NCBI GenBank assembly: GCA_041743105.1
Contig: JBGTNI010000112.1
Coordinates: 1-59,892 of the forward strand
DNA from: QHCE01 sp041743105
Lineage (GTDB): Bacteria > Actinomycetota > Actinomycetes > Mycobacteriales > QHCE01
Reading direction: 5' to 3'
Length of the DNA stretch: 59,892 bases
Shown here: piece by piece, positions 34,056 to 42,438 of the stretch
Layout: each line of letters opens with the position of its first letter
Position numbering within the stretch: position 1 is the first letter of the stretch
The notes under the pieces: generated by a model
Told to the model about the DNA's origin: nothing
What the model saw: only the letters and a program-made list of their open reading frames with translations
The model's database searches: none
Program-made: the position numbers and the translations under genes

Positions 34056-35909
34056 ATGACGACCACTATAGAACTTAAGCCGGAATCAGGACAAAAACAG
34101 GGATCAGCACAATGCTTGGTAGATGAGCCCGAAGAGAATGCCGGTAAAGAAAATTTCGATGAGATACCGGAACCTCAGGCAGAGGTAACGCTGCGAGCCC
34201 GAGCAATCGGCAGTGTGCTGCTGAGTGGATCGCTGGCTGCGTTGGCGACGATCCCCGCGCTGCAATTTCAGTACTGGGAATGGCTGGCGCTAGGACTCGC
34301 ATCGCCGGTGGCTCTGTGGGGCGCGTGGCCGTTTCACCGTGCAGCCTTGCTCAGCCTGCGGCAAGCCGCAGCCACCACTGACACCCTTGTCTCGCTCGGC
34401 GTTGTTGTCTCCTACACCTGGGGGGCCTTGGCGCTATTTCTTGGTGAGGTTGGCGGGTCGAGGGCGCACTTGAACCAGGAGCTGGTCATACCGCAAGGCT
34501 TCGCCACTAGTCAGATTTACCTAGAGGTCGCCGCCATACTGACCACAGTTCTGCTGATCGGCCGTTACTGGGAGGCGCGAGGTGAGCGACGTGCTAGGTC
34601 AGCGTTGCAGGCTGTGCTTCATGTGGGAGGAGACACCCAGCGTGAGCAGCTGGCACACCTGCTTGCCACTGCCCAGAATGACAAGCTCGCAGTACAGCAG
34701 CTAGTCGAGCGTATTTCCGCGATCTTCGCGCCGATGGTCATCGCTACCGCCGTTGCCGCCTTCAGCTTCTGGCTAGGTACTGGGGCGAGCCTTGCCTCCG
34801 CGATTGCGGCTGCGGTAGCGGTGCTAATCGTGGCCGGTCCGGGCGCACTCAGCCTAGCTATCCCCACCGCATTGCTGGTTGGTCTTGGGCGCGGCGCTCA
34901 ACTTGGCATTCTCATCAAAAACCCAAGGGCTATCGAGTCGACCTGTCGGATCGACACCATGGTGTTGGAGAAGACCAGCACCATCAGCATCGGCACGGGA
35001 GCGCTCGGCGCAGTCATATCAGCCGAGGGCGATATCACCGATGAAGTACTGCGCTACGCGGGGGCAGTGGAAGCTGCCTCTGGGAGTCAGATTGCGCAAG
35101 CGATCACGGACGCAGCTCGTGAAAAGTTCGAGACCCTGCCGCCGGTATATGACTTCACCCCGCTGAGCGGCCATGGTGCCACAGGCACGGTGGAGGGACA
35201 GAACGTCGTGGTGGGAGATTCACAGTTGTTCGCGAAGCGTGGACTCGCAGTGCCCGACGTTCTCGCGACTGTGCGTGCCCAAGCCGCCGCTCGGGGGGAG
35301 ACCGCGGTGCTAGTGGGCTGGAAAGGTCATGCACGTGGCGTACTGAGCGTAAAAGGCGGTATCAAACCCGCCGCTGTTCAAGCTATTGCCGAACTGAAAG
35401 CTTTGCGCGTGCGAACTCTGCTGCTGACCAGTGACAACACCGTGGTGGCCCGGACATTAGTCGACCGGATCGGAGCCGATGGCGGGATCGCCGAGGTCCT
35501 GCCCGACGACAAGGCCACAGCTGTCAAGCGGCTCCAAGCTGACGGTAAAGTCGTAGCGCTGGTCGGCGATGGGGTAGACGACGCAGCTGCGCTTGCCCAG
35601 GCAGATGTGGGTATCGCAATGAACGCCGGCAGCGACAGCGCGATCCATGCCAGTGACGTGACGGTGGTCCAGGGTGATCTGCGTACGGCGGTCGATGCGA
35701 CCCGACTGTCGCGCCGCACCGTCAGCACCATCAAAGGCAACTTGTTGTGGGCCGTTACGTACAACATCATCGCGATTCCGCTGGCAGCTGCCGGTCTAAT
35801 CACGCCATTGCTGGCAGCTGCAGTGACAGTATTTTCTGGTGCCTTCGTGATCGTAAACAGCTTGCGGTTGTTCAGTTTCACGTCGGTTCGTGGCAGAAAG
35901 AATCAATAA
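34056..35909 (+). CDS. P1B-type ATPase-like membrane protein without catalytic motifs
   Basis: A 617-residue protein clearly descended from CopA-type copper ATPases (FQYWEWLALGLASPVALWGAWPFHRAA; GRGAQLGILIKNPRAIES) but stripped of function. The CPC channel motif is G-P-G (261-263), and the phosphorylated Asp of D-K-T-G-T is Glu305 in E-K-T-S-T. The actuator domain with T-G-E-S is deleted (only about 50 residues remain at 172-223). The ATP-site H-P is absent, T-G-D-N is T-S-D-N (S459), G-D-G-V-N-D is G-D-G-V-D-D (D508), and the last-helix M-x-x-S-S is lost. No CxxC domain. It cannot pump by the known cycle. AGGAGGT precedes ATG 34056. The frame is entirely open. Confidence 0.85.
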   Translation: MTTTIELKPESGQKQGSAQCLVDEPEENAGKENFDEIPEPQAEVTLRARAIGSVLLSGSLAALATIPALQFQYWEWLALGLASPVALWGAWPFHRAALLSLRQAAATTDTLVSLGVVVSYTWGALALFLGEVGGSRAHLNQELVIPQGFATSQIYLEVAAILTTVLLIGRYWEARGERRARSALQAVLHVGGDTQREQLAHLLATAQNDKLAVQQLVERISAIFAPMVIATAVAAFSFWLGTGASLASAIAAAVAVLIVAGPGALSLAIPTALLVGLGRGAQLGILIKNPRAIESTCRIDTMVLEKTSTISIGTGALGAVISAEGDITDEVLRYAGAVEAASGSQIAQAITDAAREKFETLPPVYDFTPLSGHGATGTVEGQNVVVGDSQLFAKRGLAVPDVLATVRAQAAARGETAVLVGWKGHARGVLSVKGGIKPAAVQAIAELKALRVRTLLLTSDNTVVARTLVDRIGADGGIAEVLPDDKATAVKRLQADGKVVALVGDGVDDAAALAQADVGIAMNAGSDSAIHASDVTVVQGDLRTAVDATRLSRRTVSTIKGNLLWAVTYNIIAIPLAAAGLITPLLAAAVTVFSGAFVIVNSLRLFSFTSVRGRKNQ

Positions 35910-35912
35910 GAA

Positions 35913-37037
35913 TTAGGACGACGGTGGCGTGGAGGGAGCTGCCGGTGTACCTGGGGCAGGCGTCGAGGAGTCAGCCTGCTGTGCGGGTGTCGCGTCATCG
36001 TCGCGCGCCGTCCACCTTTGTGGGCGATTGGTTACGGCCGTACCCCAAGGCGAGTTCCGCAACCGCTGTGCGAGGTCTTTGCCCTTGTCCAATGCTTGCC
36101 GTGTGGGTTGCGCGTCACGAATGCGCTCCGCTGCATCGCGCGTCCGCTGCACGGCGCGTTGCGTGGCCTCCGCTTCCCAGGCTCGCTGCGCGGCAGCTTG
36201 GGTATGCTCCACCGCTTTCTGAGTGGCGGGAGCCTGCCACGCCTGCCGAACGAAGTGTTGCGCGCCTGCGGCGGCCCGCTGTTGCAGCACCGCGGCTTGC
36301 TGTAGTTGCTGCGCCCATGACAGCCGTACCACGATGGTGCCGCAACGGCGATCATGCCAGCAGGTCTGCCCCAGTGGCGCCCGTCGCAGGTTGGCGCACT
36401 CGATCACTGAGACCAGCAGCACCACCACGCCAAGCAACGCGGGTAGCAAGCTCAGCGAGATGGTCGCCCACAGCAGTAACAACCAGCCCACGCCCGGAAG
36501 TAGCACGGTCAGCGCAGTGCGGCGCGCAGCTAGCGCCAACCCGAGCCGCTGCGGCACCCTGTCCTGCCCAGCTGGCGCAGCACGCAGCACCGTGACGCCG
36601 GCGATCGCCTTACCGAGCGTTCGACCTATGAAAGCGTGCAGTAAGCAGTCGTATGCCGCCACCAACACCAGCTGCACCCGCGAGTGTCGCAACCGCGATC
36701 CACACCACCGTGCTCCACAGTTCTGACGCGGCGGAGGCTAGCTCGTCTTCCACACCACCCCAGCCGCTGAGCAAGAGCTGCGGGACGCTTTTTCGCCTAA
36801 CTCGGCGGCAGCGCTCTGGGCTTGCCTGCGCAGATAGTTTCCGCTGATGTACCACAGCGGCGCAGTGATGCCCAACACCAGTAACCAGTCGAGCAGCCGC
36901 GCAAGCCATCGGCGACCCGTCAGGGGACTCGGGATCGGCGGACTCAGCGTGCCCAGCGCTGCGCCTGAAGGGGCATCCACCGGGGGGTACTCAGCTGCGG
37001 CGGCGGGTGAAGGCCACCCATACGGCGGTGCTGTCAT
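35913..37037 (-). pseudogene. RDD-family membrane protein, frameshifted
   Basis: The pieces lie in three frames: the N-terminal Pro-rich segment and first RDD helix (R-W-L-A-R-L-L-D-W-L-L, starting 37037), a middle piece (SGWGGVEDELASAASELWSTVVW), and the C-terminal part (FIGRTLGKAIAGVTVLR onward, from about 36670). The first break is in an A5 run near 36795; the second is near 36680. The C-terminus is unusual for RDD proteins: about 130 residues of Ala/Gln/Arg-rich coiled coil and a Pro/Ser-rich tail. Two independent shifts suggest a real pseudogene, though homopolymer errors are possible. Confidence 0.75.
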
Positions 37038-37286
37038 GCGATAGCTCCCGAAGTTGCACAGGCCAATGGGCCGATTAGGAGCTTAGTGAACCTGATGGGC
37101 GAGCGCATCCCGACAGCACGGCAGCGGTGCCCTGTTGAGCACCACGGCTAGTCAAACCAAAACAGTTTTATAGACGATGCCAAGTAACAAGTTAGGAATG
37201 GACGAGCGATATAGCTGATGAGGCATTGTTGAACTGCGCTGGCGGTGCCGAGAATTGCTGGTTAGCGCCGACATGGAGCACCTATT

Positions 37287-37427
37287 ATGGATGGTAGCGG
37301 AATTGCGCTAGTGGTCGTCCTAGTCGGCCTTTTCCCCGGCTTTTTCATCGGCAGGATGTGGGCTGAGAATGCTCGCGCTCGGGCTGATATGGCGAAAACA
37401 TGGCGCGGCCGTAAGGACTACCGTTAG
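37287..37427 (+). CDS. small single-pass membrane protein
   Basis: 46 residues: M-D-G-S-G, a hydrophobic helix (IALVVVLVGLFPGFFIGRMW), then a basic cytoplasmic tail ending W-R-G-R-K-D-Y-R. GGAG lies 8 nt before the ATG. It is too short for family recognition. It sits upstream of the siderophore synthetase genes, with 176 nt between. Confidence 0.6.
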   Translation: MDGSGIALVVVLVGLFPGFFIGRMWAENARARADMAKTWRGRKDYR

Positions 37428-37603
37428 GTGGAATAGCGCCGTTTTCTAGCCGGTCATGATTATTTCACGTTGTCCGAGAATGTGCTAGGTGACTATCAAT
37501 GGCGTGCAGAATACCCCTCCGGGAGAACGATCGGCAATTCTCGAAGATCGTTTGATCTTCACTACTTGGCCGAAACCTAGAGCTCAGGGTTTACGGTACG
37601 GGG

Positions 37604-39370
37604 GTGCGAGTATCGGCTAGTGCGATCAAACAGGCGCAGCAGCCTGTGATCGCGGAGCTCACCAGACGAAACCCCGAAAACCAAGAACGGTTTGTCGGCT
37701 GCGTCGCGGCCGCCCGCCGCAGCGTTGAAAGAAGGCTTCGCACCGCTGCCTATAGCGAGGGTATCGAGGCCAGTGAGCTCGAAGACTCCGCGCAGTACTG
37801 GCTGGCAGACTGCGTCACGAACTACGCGCTCGCCCTTCTGGGTGCCCAACGTCGTGCCGCCCAGCTGCGCACGCAGGCCCGGTGCGTCGGTGTGACCACG
37901 GCGGTGGATTGGGCACAGCGATGCCGGGAGACCGACAACGCGTTCAGTGCGCTGGCATTCTTCGAGCAATGGGTGATCGATGGTCATCCGCTGCATCCAG
38001 CGGCGAAAGTTCGCTTGGGACTAAGCCCCGCCGAGGTCTTGGACACCTGCCCGGAGTGGGGGAATATCATCGCGTTGCGTGTAGTCGCCCTGGCAGCGGG
38101 GTACGCGACAGAGTTCGGCGTCACCGAGCGCGATGGCCTGCCCGTTCAGCGTCCCGGTGCGCTCACTGCCCTGCTGTTGAGTGAACATTCACAACTGAGT
38201 CGCGAACTTGCGGCCGGCGGCGATGATCCTGGCCAGCTGACGCTGCTACCGGTGCATCCCTGGCAGGCAGCGCGCTTACTCGAAACTGATTACCCGGACG
38301 AGCTGCGGTGCGGCGCCATCCGACTGCTGCAGACGCAAATTCCCGCCCGGCCGCTGATCTCCTACCGTACGGTGATTCCGCTACCCACCCCCACTGCGGC
38401 TCAGCCGAGCCACCTGAAGACCTCGCTGAGCGTGCGATTGACCAACGCGCTGCGTGGGGTCTCACCCACCGCAGCACACAACGGGCCGGTTATATCACGG
38501 CTGCTGACTCAGATTCTGCACCGGGAGGAGCGCTTCGGCGATCGGTTGCACATCATGTCCGAGACGGCGGCCGCACATTTTCGGCCCACCAGCCCTGAAA
38601 CTCCATCGCCCGGAGAACTGAGCAGGAGTGCCGCCCTGGCCGCGCTGGCGCGCACGAACCCAGAAGCGGAGCTTTCCTCCGACGAGCTGCTACTCCCGGT
38701 TGCGGTGTTGTGGGCTCGTTCTCCGATCACTGGGCGGCCCGTCCTTAGCGAGCTGCTGAATCGGGTACACCGGGCGCTGATAGATACTGGCCATCCTGGC
38801 GCGCGCGGTACCAGTGCGCAGTGGTTCGCCCAGCGTTACGCTCAGGTCTGTCTTCCGCCGCTGCTGACGCTACTGACCCGCTATGGCGTTGCGTTGGAGG
38901 CACACGGAGAGAACATCGTGTTGGCGATCCGCGACGGCCTTCCGGTGCGGTGCATACTCCGCGATTTCGGGGGTATCCGCATTCATCGCGATCGTCTCGC
39001 CAGAGCGGGCCTGACCGTGGCGCTGCGACCAGACAGTGCAATCGAGACATCCGATGCCGATGAGCTGCGCAACAAGTTGTACTTCGCACTGTTCGTCAAC
39101 GACCTCAGCCAGTTGGTGAGCTGTCTGTCGCTCTGCGGTGGGCAGTCGCAAGCATCGCTGTGGCAAAGTTTCGGATCGGTGGCCTACGCGACATTCGCCG
39201 ACCTTGCGTCCGACGCCGCCGTTGCCGACGATGCGGCGGCGGACGCAACGGCGCTGCTAAAGCGACCATGGCCAAACAAAGCGCTGCTGACGATGTGGCT
39301 GCGCGGCGATGTTACCAAATACACCTATCTGCCGAAAATCAACCCTTTCGCATCGGTCAAACACCTATGA
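37604..39370 (+). CDS. IucA/IucC-family siderophore synthetase 1
   Basis: A 588-residue NRPS-independent siderophore (NIS) synthetase, which adenylates a carboxylate such as citrate and condenses it with an amine or alcohol. Family blocks seen: DGHPLHPAAKVRLGL (about 126-140), LLPVHPWQ, KTSLSVRLTNALR, GVALEAHGENIVLA, LRDFGGIRIH, and the C-terminal PKINPF. Start GTG 37604. Its stop overlaps the ATG of synthetase 2 (ATGA). No monooxygenase, acyltransferase or exporter is adjacent, so the product cannot be predicted. Confidence 0.9.
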   Translation: MRVSASAIKQAQQPVIAELTRRNPENQERFVGCVAAARRSVERRLRTAAYSEGIEASELEDSAQYWLADCVTNYALALLGAQRRAAQLRTQARCVGVTTAVDWAQRCRETDNAFSALAFFEQWVIDGHPLHPAAKVRLGLSPAEVLDTCPEWGNIIALRVVALAAGYATEFGVTERDGLPVQRPGALTALLLSEHSQLSRELAAGGDDPGQLTLLPVHPWQAARLLETDYPDELRCGAIRLLQTQIPARPLISYRTVIPLPTPTAAQPSHLKTSLSVRLTNALRGVSPTAAHNGPVISRLLTQILHREERFGDRLHIMSETAAAHFRPTSPETPSPGELSRSAALAALARTNPEAELSSDELLLPVAVLWARSPITGRPVLSELLNRVHRALIDTGHPGARGTSAQWFAQRYAQVCLPPLLTLLTRYGVALEAHGENIVLAIRDGLPVRCILRDFGGIRIHRDRLARAGLTVALRPDSAIETSDADELRNKLYFALFVNDLSQLVSCLSLCGGQSQASLWQSFGSVAYATFADLASDAAVADDAAADATALLKRPWPNKALLTMWLRGDVTKYTYLPKINPFASVKHL

Positions 39371-41211
39371 CGCCGGGACCGACCTCTATCAGAAACTCAC
39401 ATGTCGCTTCCCGGCTGTTGGCGTGGGCGCGCCGGCACGATGTCGAGCTAGCCGCGAGACTTCCCGCCGAGCTACGACAGGCCGAGCAGATCGTCGCTGT
39501 CAAGCTAGCTGCGGCGCTGCGGCGGGAGGGGCTGGCACCTTCGGAGTTGGCACAACCGTTTCACCATGACGTGGGTTTCGCCCGAGCGGTAGCAGCGCAG
39601 CCCCGCTGGCGTGGTGTCCCGCTGCACTCACCTGCCCTGCTGCTGCACGAACACCCGACACTTGCGACAGCGCATCACGTGCAGGCAGACGTTGACAACT
39701 GCGTGGCAAACCTCGCGCTTACCTGCGCCGCGCAGCGTAAACGTGGACAACTGCCGGACACCCTCGCCATGCGGGTAATGGGCCAGCGAGACACGCTGGA
39801 CCCGACGACCGCGAACCTGCTACTGGATCAGCTCAACGTGATGGGTCACAACGTGCACCCATTCGGCCGACTTCGACGCGGGATGAGCCCCACCGAGGCG
39901 CTTGCCTACGCTGCCGAATGCCAACCGGACAGGCCGGTGATGCTCCGATTCGTGGCGGTTCGCACCGAGCTGCTGCGGCGCACCGCCCCGCCCGGCGCTG
40001 TAGCTTCGTGCCATCTCGGCGAGATCTTAGAAATAGAGTTTCCGCAGCTAGCGGCCGCAAGGCAGCGCCTGCCCGACGCTGCGCACTACGGTCTGGTGCC
40101 GCTGCATCCGTGGCAGTACGAACACGTGCTTTTCGACAGCTACTCCCGCGAGCTGGCCGATGGCGACATCGTCGCGCTGTCAGAGCGTCTACCTGTCACC
40201 CCGACCACATCGCTACGCACGCTGGTGACAGGACCAAGCCGCAGCGGGCGCCGCTGCGTGCTCAAGACCGCCGTCAACGTGTGGCTCACCTCTACCCGCC
40301 GCGACATATCGCCGGCCACCACCATTAACGGCCCCGCTATCAGTCGTGTCCTCGCCGCCATCGTGGCAGCGGATCCGTGGCTGCGCTGCCGGGTCAGCGT
40401 GCTAGGCGAACTCGCGGGAAGCTGCTTCGCTCCGCCGGGCGTCGAGCACAACGCCACACGGCTCAGGGGACTGTCGACAGTGCTACGGGCAGATCTGACC
40501 CAGTACGTCGCACCGGGCCAGCTTGCCGTGAGCGCATCTTCGCTGTGCGCAGACTCGCCACTGCACGAACGTACTCTGCTGGCGCACATCGTCGCGAGCA
40601 TCGCCGCCAACCGAGTCTGCGACATCAGTACGGCGGCACGCATATTTCTGGACAGGTACACCGACTGCCTCGCCACCAGCATGGTGGTGCTGCTTACTGG
40701 CTACGGCATCGGCCTGGAAGCTCACCTGCAGAACACACTGGTGCTGCTAGATACTGACGACGTACCTCGGCGATTGCTGCTGCGAGATTTCGGTGGGATA
40801 CGAATACACCTGCCCAGGTTGGCGGCGGCCGGGTACCGGTATAGCGCCCATCCGGGTGGCGTCACCACGAGCCGGTCCATAGAACCCGTGCGTAGCAAGG
40901 CCTACTACGCCTGCTTGCAAGCTAACCTCGCTGAGATCGTGCTGACTCTGGTCAGCCAATGTGGCCTCGATGCCGACTGCTGTTGGCGAGGAGTCTGGGA
41001 TCGGCTGAACCGGGCTTGGGAGTACGTGGCGCAACGCCTAGATGTGGTCGGTGCATGTGCGGCCGACCGGGATGTGATGAGCGAGTCGACCGCGTTACAG
41101 AAAGCGTTCGTCACCATGGCGTGCAATCCCGACGCCGGAGATCACTATGTGGAGGTACCCAACCCGCTGCACGACGCGGCACGGAAGGCGCATACAGTAC
41201 CCAGACCATGA
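39367..41211 (+). CDS. IucA/IucC-family siderophore synthetase 2
   Basis: A 614-residue second NIS synthetase, translationally coupled to the first by a 4-nt overlap. Motifs: VMGHNVHPFGRLRRGM (the G-H-P-x-H-P block, here H-N-V-H-P-F-G-R), LVPLHPWQYEHVL, KTAVNVWLTSTRRDISPATTINGP, GIGLEAHLQNTLV and LRDFGGIRIHLPRL. The C-terminal K-x-N-P becomes VEVPNPL. Paired NIS enzymes usually perform successive condensations on one scaffold. ATG 39367 is chosen because the upstream frame overlaps synthetase 1 entirely. A 48-codon peptide gene overlaps its stop. Confidence 0.9.
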   Translation: MTPGPTSIRNSHVASRLLAWARRHDVELAARLPAELRQAEQIVAVKLAAALRREGLAPSELAQPFHHDVGFARAVAAQPRWRGVPLHSPALLLHEHPTLATAHHVQADVDNCVANLALTCAAQRKRGQLPDTLAMRVMGQRDTLDPTTANLLLDQLNVMGHNVHPFGRLRRGMSPTEALAYAAECQPDRPVMLRFVAVRTELLRRTAPPGAVASCHLGEILEIEFPQLAAARQRLPDAAHYGLVPLHPWQYEHVLFDSYSRELADGDIVALSERLPVTPTTSLRTLVTGPSRSGRRCVLKTAVNVWLTSTRRDISPATTINGPAISRVLAAIVAADPWLRCRVSVLGELAGSCFAPPGVEHNATRLRGLSTVLRADLTQYVAPGQLAVSASSLCADSPLHERTLLAHIVASIAANRVCDISTAARIFLDRYTDCLATSMVVLLTGYGIGLEAHLQNTLVLLDTDDVPRRLLLRDFGGIRIHLPRLAAAGYRYSAHPGGVTTSRSIEPVRSKAYYACLQANLAEIVLTLVSQCGLDADCCWRGVWDRLNRAWEYVAQRLDVVGACAADRDVMSESTALQKAFVTMACNPDAGDHYVEVPNPLHDAARKAHTVPRP

Positions 41212-41354
41212 TGAACAACAACGGAATCCGCAAAGTCGCCGTAGTGCTAATCGTTATCGCGCTCGCTGCCGGCGGCGCTGCCACCGCTATCGGGGGCTGC
41301 GCAAACAGTCAGGCGTCGACCGGCGGCAGCTCCAACACCGCAGCTGATCGCTGA
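41208..41354 (+). CDS. 48-residue lipoprotein-like peptide coupled to the siderophore genes
   Basis: It starts at ATG 41208, overlapping the synthetase 2 stop as ATGA (a second ATG follows at 41211). The sequence has M-M-N-N-N-G-I-R-K, a hydrophobic helix (VAVVLIVIALAAGGAAT), then A-I-G-G-C, which resembles a lipobox with the cysteine at residue 31, and a 17-residue Ser/Gly/Thr-rich tail. If processed, only this tail would be exposed on the outside of the membrane. No family known to me. Context suggests a link to siderophore export or uptake; inference only. Confidence 0.6.
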   Translation: MMNNNGIRKVAVVLIVIALAAGGAATAIGGCANSQASTGGSSNTAADR

Positions 41355-41374
41355 CCGCGTCGTCACAGCCCCGG

Positions 41375-42436
41375 CTACTCGCCGAGCTCGCTAGCTACCA
41401 GCTCGGCGATTTGCGCGGTATTCAACGCCGCGCCTTTGCGTAGGTTATCGCCGCACACGAACATCTCTAACGCATACGGGTCATCGATGTGGCTCCGCAG
41501 CCGCCCTACCCACGTTGGATCGGTACCCACCACGTCGGCGGGAGTCGGAAAGTCGCCGACCGCGGGATCGTCGTACAGCACCACGCCGGGCGCATCGGCT
41601 AGCACGCGCTGAGCCAGCTCCTGCGTCACCTCGGAATCGAAGACCGCATGTACCACCAACGAATGCCCTGTCACGACCGGTACCCGAACACACGTTGCGG
41701 TAATCTTCAACTTGGGTAGCCCCAGAATCTTGCGTGACTCGTCGCGTACCTTCAACTCCTCGCTAGACCATCCGTCCTCGCGCTGCGAACCCGCCCACGG
41801 CACCACGTTCAGCGCCAGCGGTGCCGGGAATGGTCCGTCATCGCTACCGAGCAACCCACGTAGATCACCCGGGCGGGTACCCACATCGCGGTTGCCGGCC
41901 ACTTTCACCAACTGGTCATGCAACGCGTCCACACCGGCCCTTCCGGCCCCGGAGGCGGCTTGATATGACGCCACCACTAGCTCGGCAAGTCCGAACGCTC
42001 GATGTAGCGCTCCCACTACAACGATCATCGACATCGTGGTGCAGTTGGGGTTCGCGATGATGCCGCGTGGACGCACTCGCGCCTGATCGGGATTGATTTC
42101 GGGAACCACCAGTGGAACTTCGGGATCCATCCGGAACGCAGCAGAGTTATCCACCACCACCGCGCCGGCGGCGACCGCAACCGGGGCCCATCCCTTAGCG
42201 ACCTCGTCGGGGACGTCGAACATCGCAACATCCACGCCGTCGAATGCCGATGCCTCTAGCAGCACAACCTCCACCGGCGCGCCGCGGACCATCAGGCTAC
42301 GACCCGCCGAACGTCGGGAAGCGATGAGACGAATCTCACCCCAACAGTTCTCTCGCGATGACAGCAGTTCAAGCATCACCGCACCGACAGCGCCAGTGGC
42401 TCCTACCAACGCTAACGTCGGTTTGTCGGCCTTCAT
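41375..42436 (-). CDS. asd: aspartate-semialdehyde dehydrogenase
   Basis: A 353-residue enzyme reducing aspartyl phosphate to the semialdehyde, the branch point to lysine, threonine and methionine. The NADP site is LALVGATGAVGAVMLELL, the catalytic Cys lies in IIANPNCTTMSM, ASYQAASGAGRAG follows, and the active His is in VPVVTGHS. ATG 42436 is 2 nt past the lysC stop, so the two are one operon. An alternative GTG overlaps the lysC stop. Converges with the siderophore operon. Confidence 0.96.
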   Translation of the reverse strand: MKADKPTLALVGATGAVGAVMLELLSSRENCWGEIRLIASRRSAGRSLMVRGAPVEVVLLEASAFDGVDVAMFDVPDEVAKGWAPVAVAAGAVVVDNSAAFRMDPEVPLVVPEINPDQARVRPRGIIANPNCTTMSMIVVVGALHRAFGLAELVVASYQAASGAGRAGVDALHDQLVKVAGNRDVGTRPGDLRGLLGSDDGPFPAPLALNVVPWAGSQREDGWSSEELKVRDESRKILGLPKLKITATCVRVPVVTGHSLVVHAVFDSEVTQELAQRVLADAPGVVLYDDPAVGDFPTPADVVGTDPTWVGRLRSHIDDPYALEMFVCGDNLRKGAALNTAQIAELVASELGE

Positions 42437-42438
42437 CG

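Noticed and set aside
34966..34980. E-K-T-S-T read as a sequencing error for D-K-T-G-T
   Set aside because: It would need independent base errors in two codons, and the other catalytic motifs are altered as well with the frame intact.
39160..39366. 69 extra codons upstream of siderophore synthetase 2
   Set aside because: They lie wholly inside synthetase 1 in another frame and are Arg/Cys-rich shadow sequence; the ATGA overlap is a better start.
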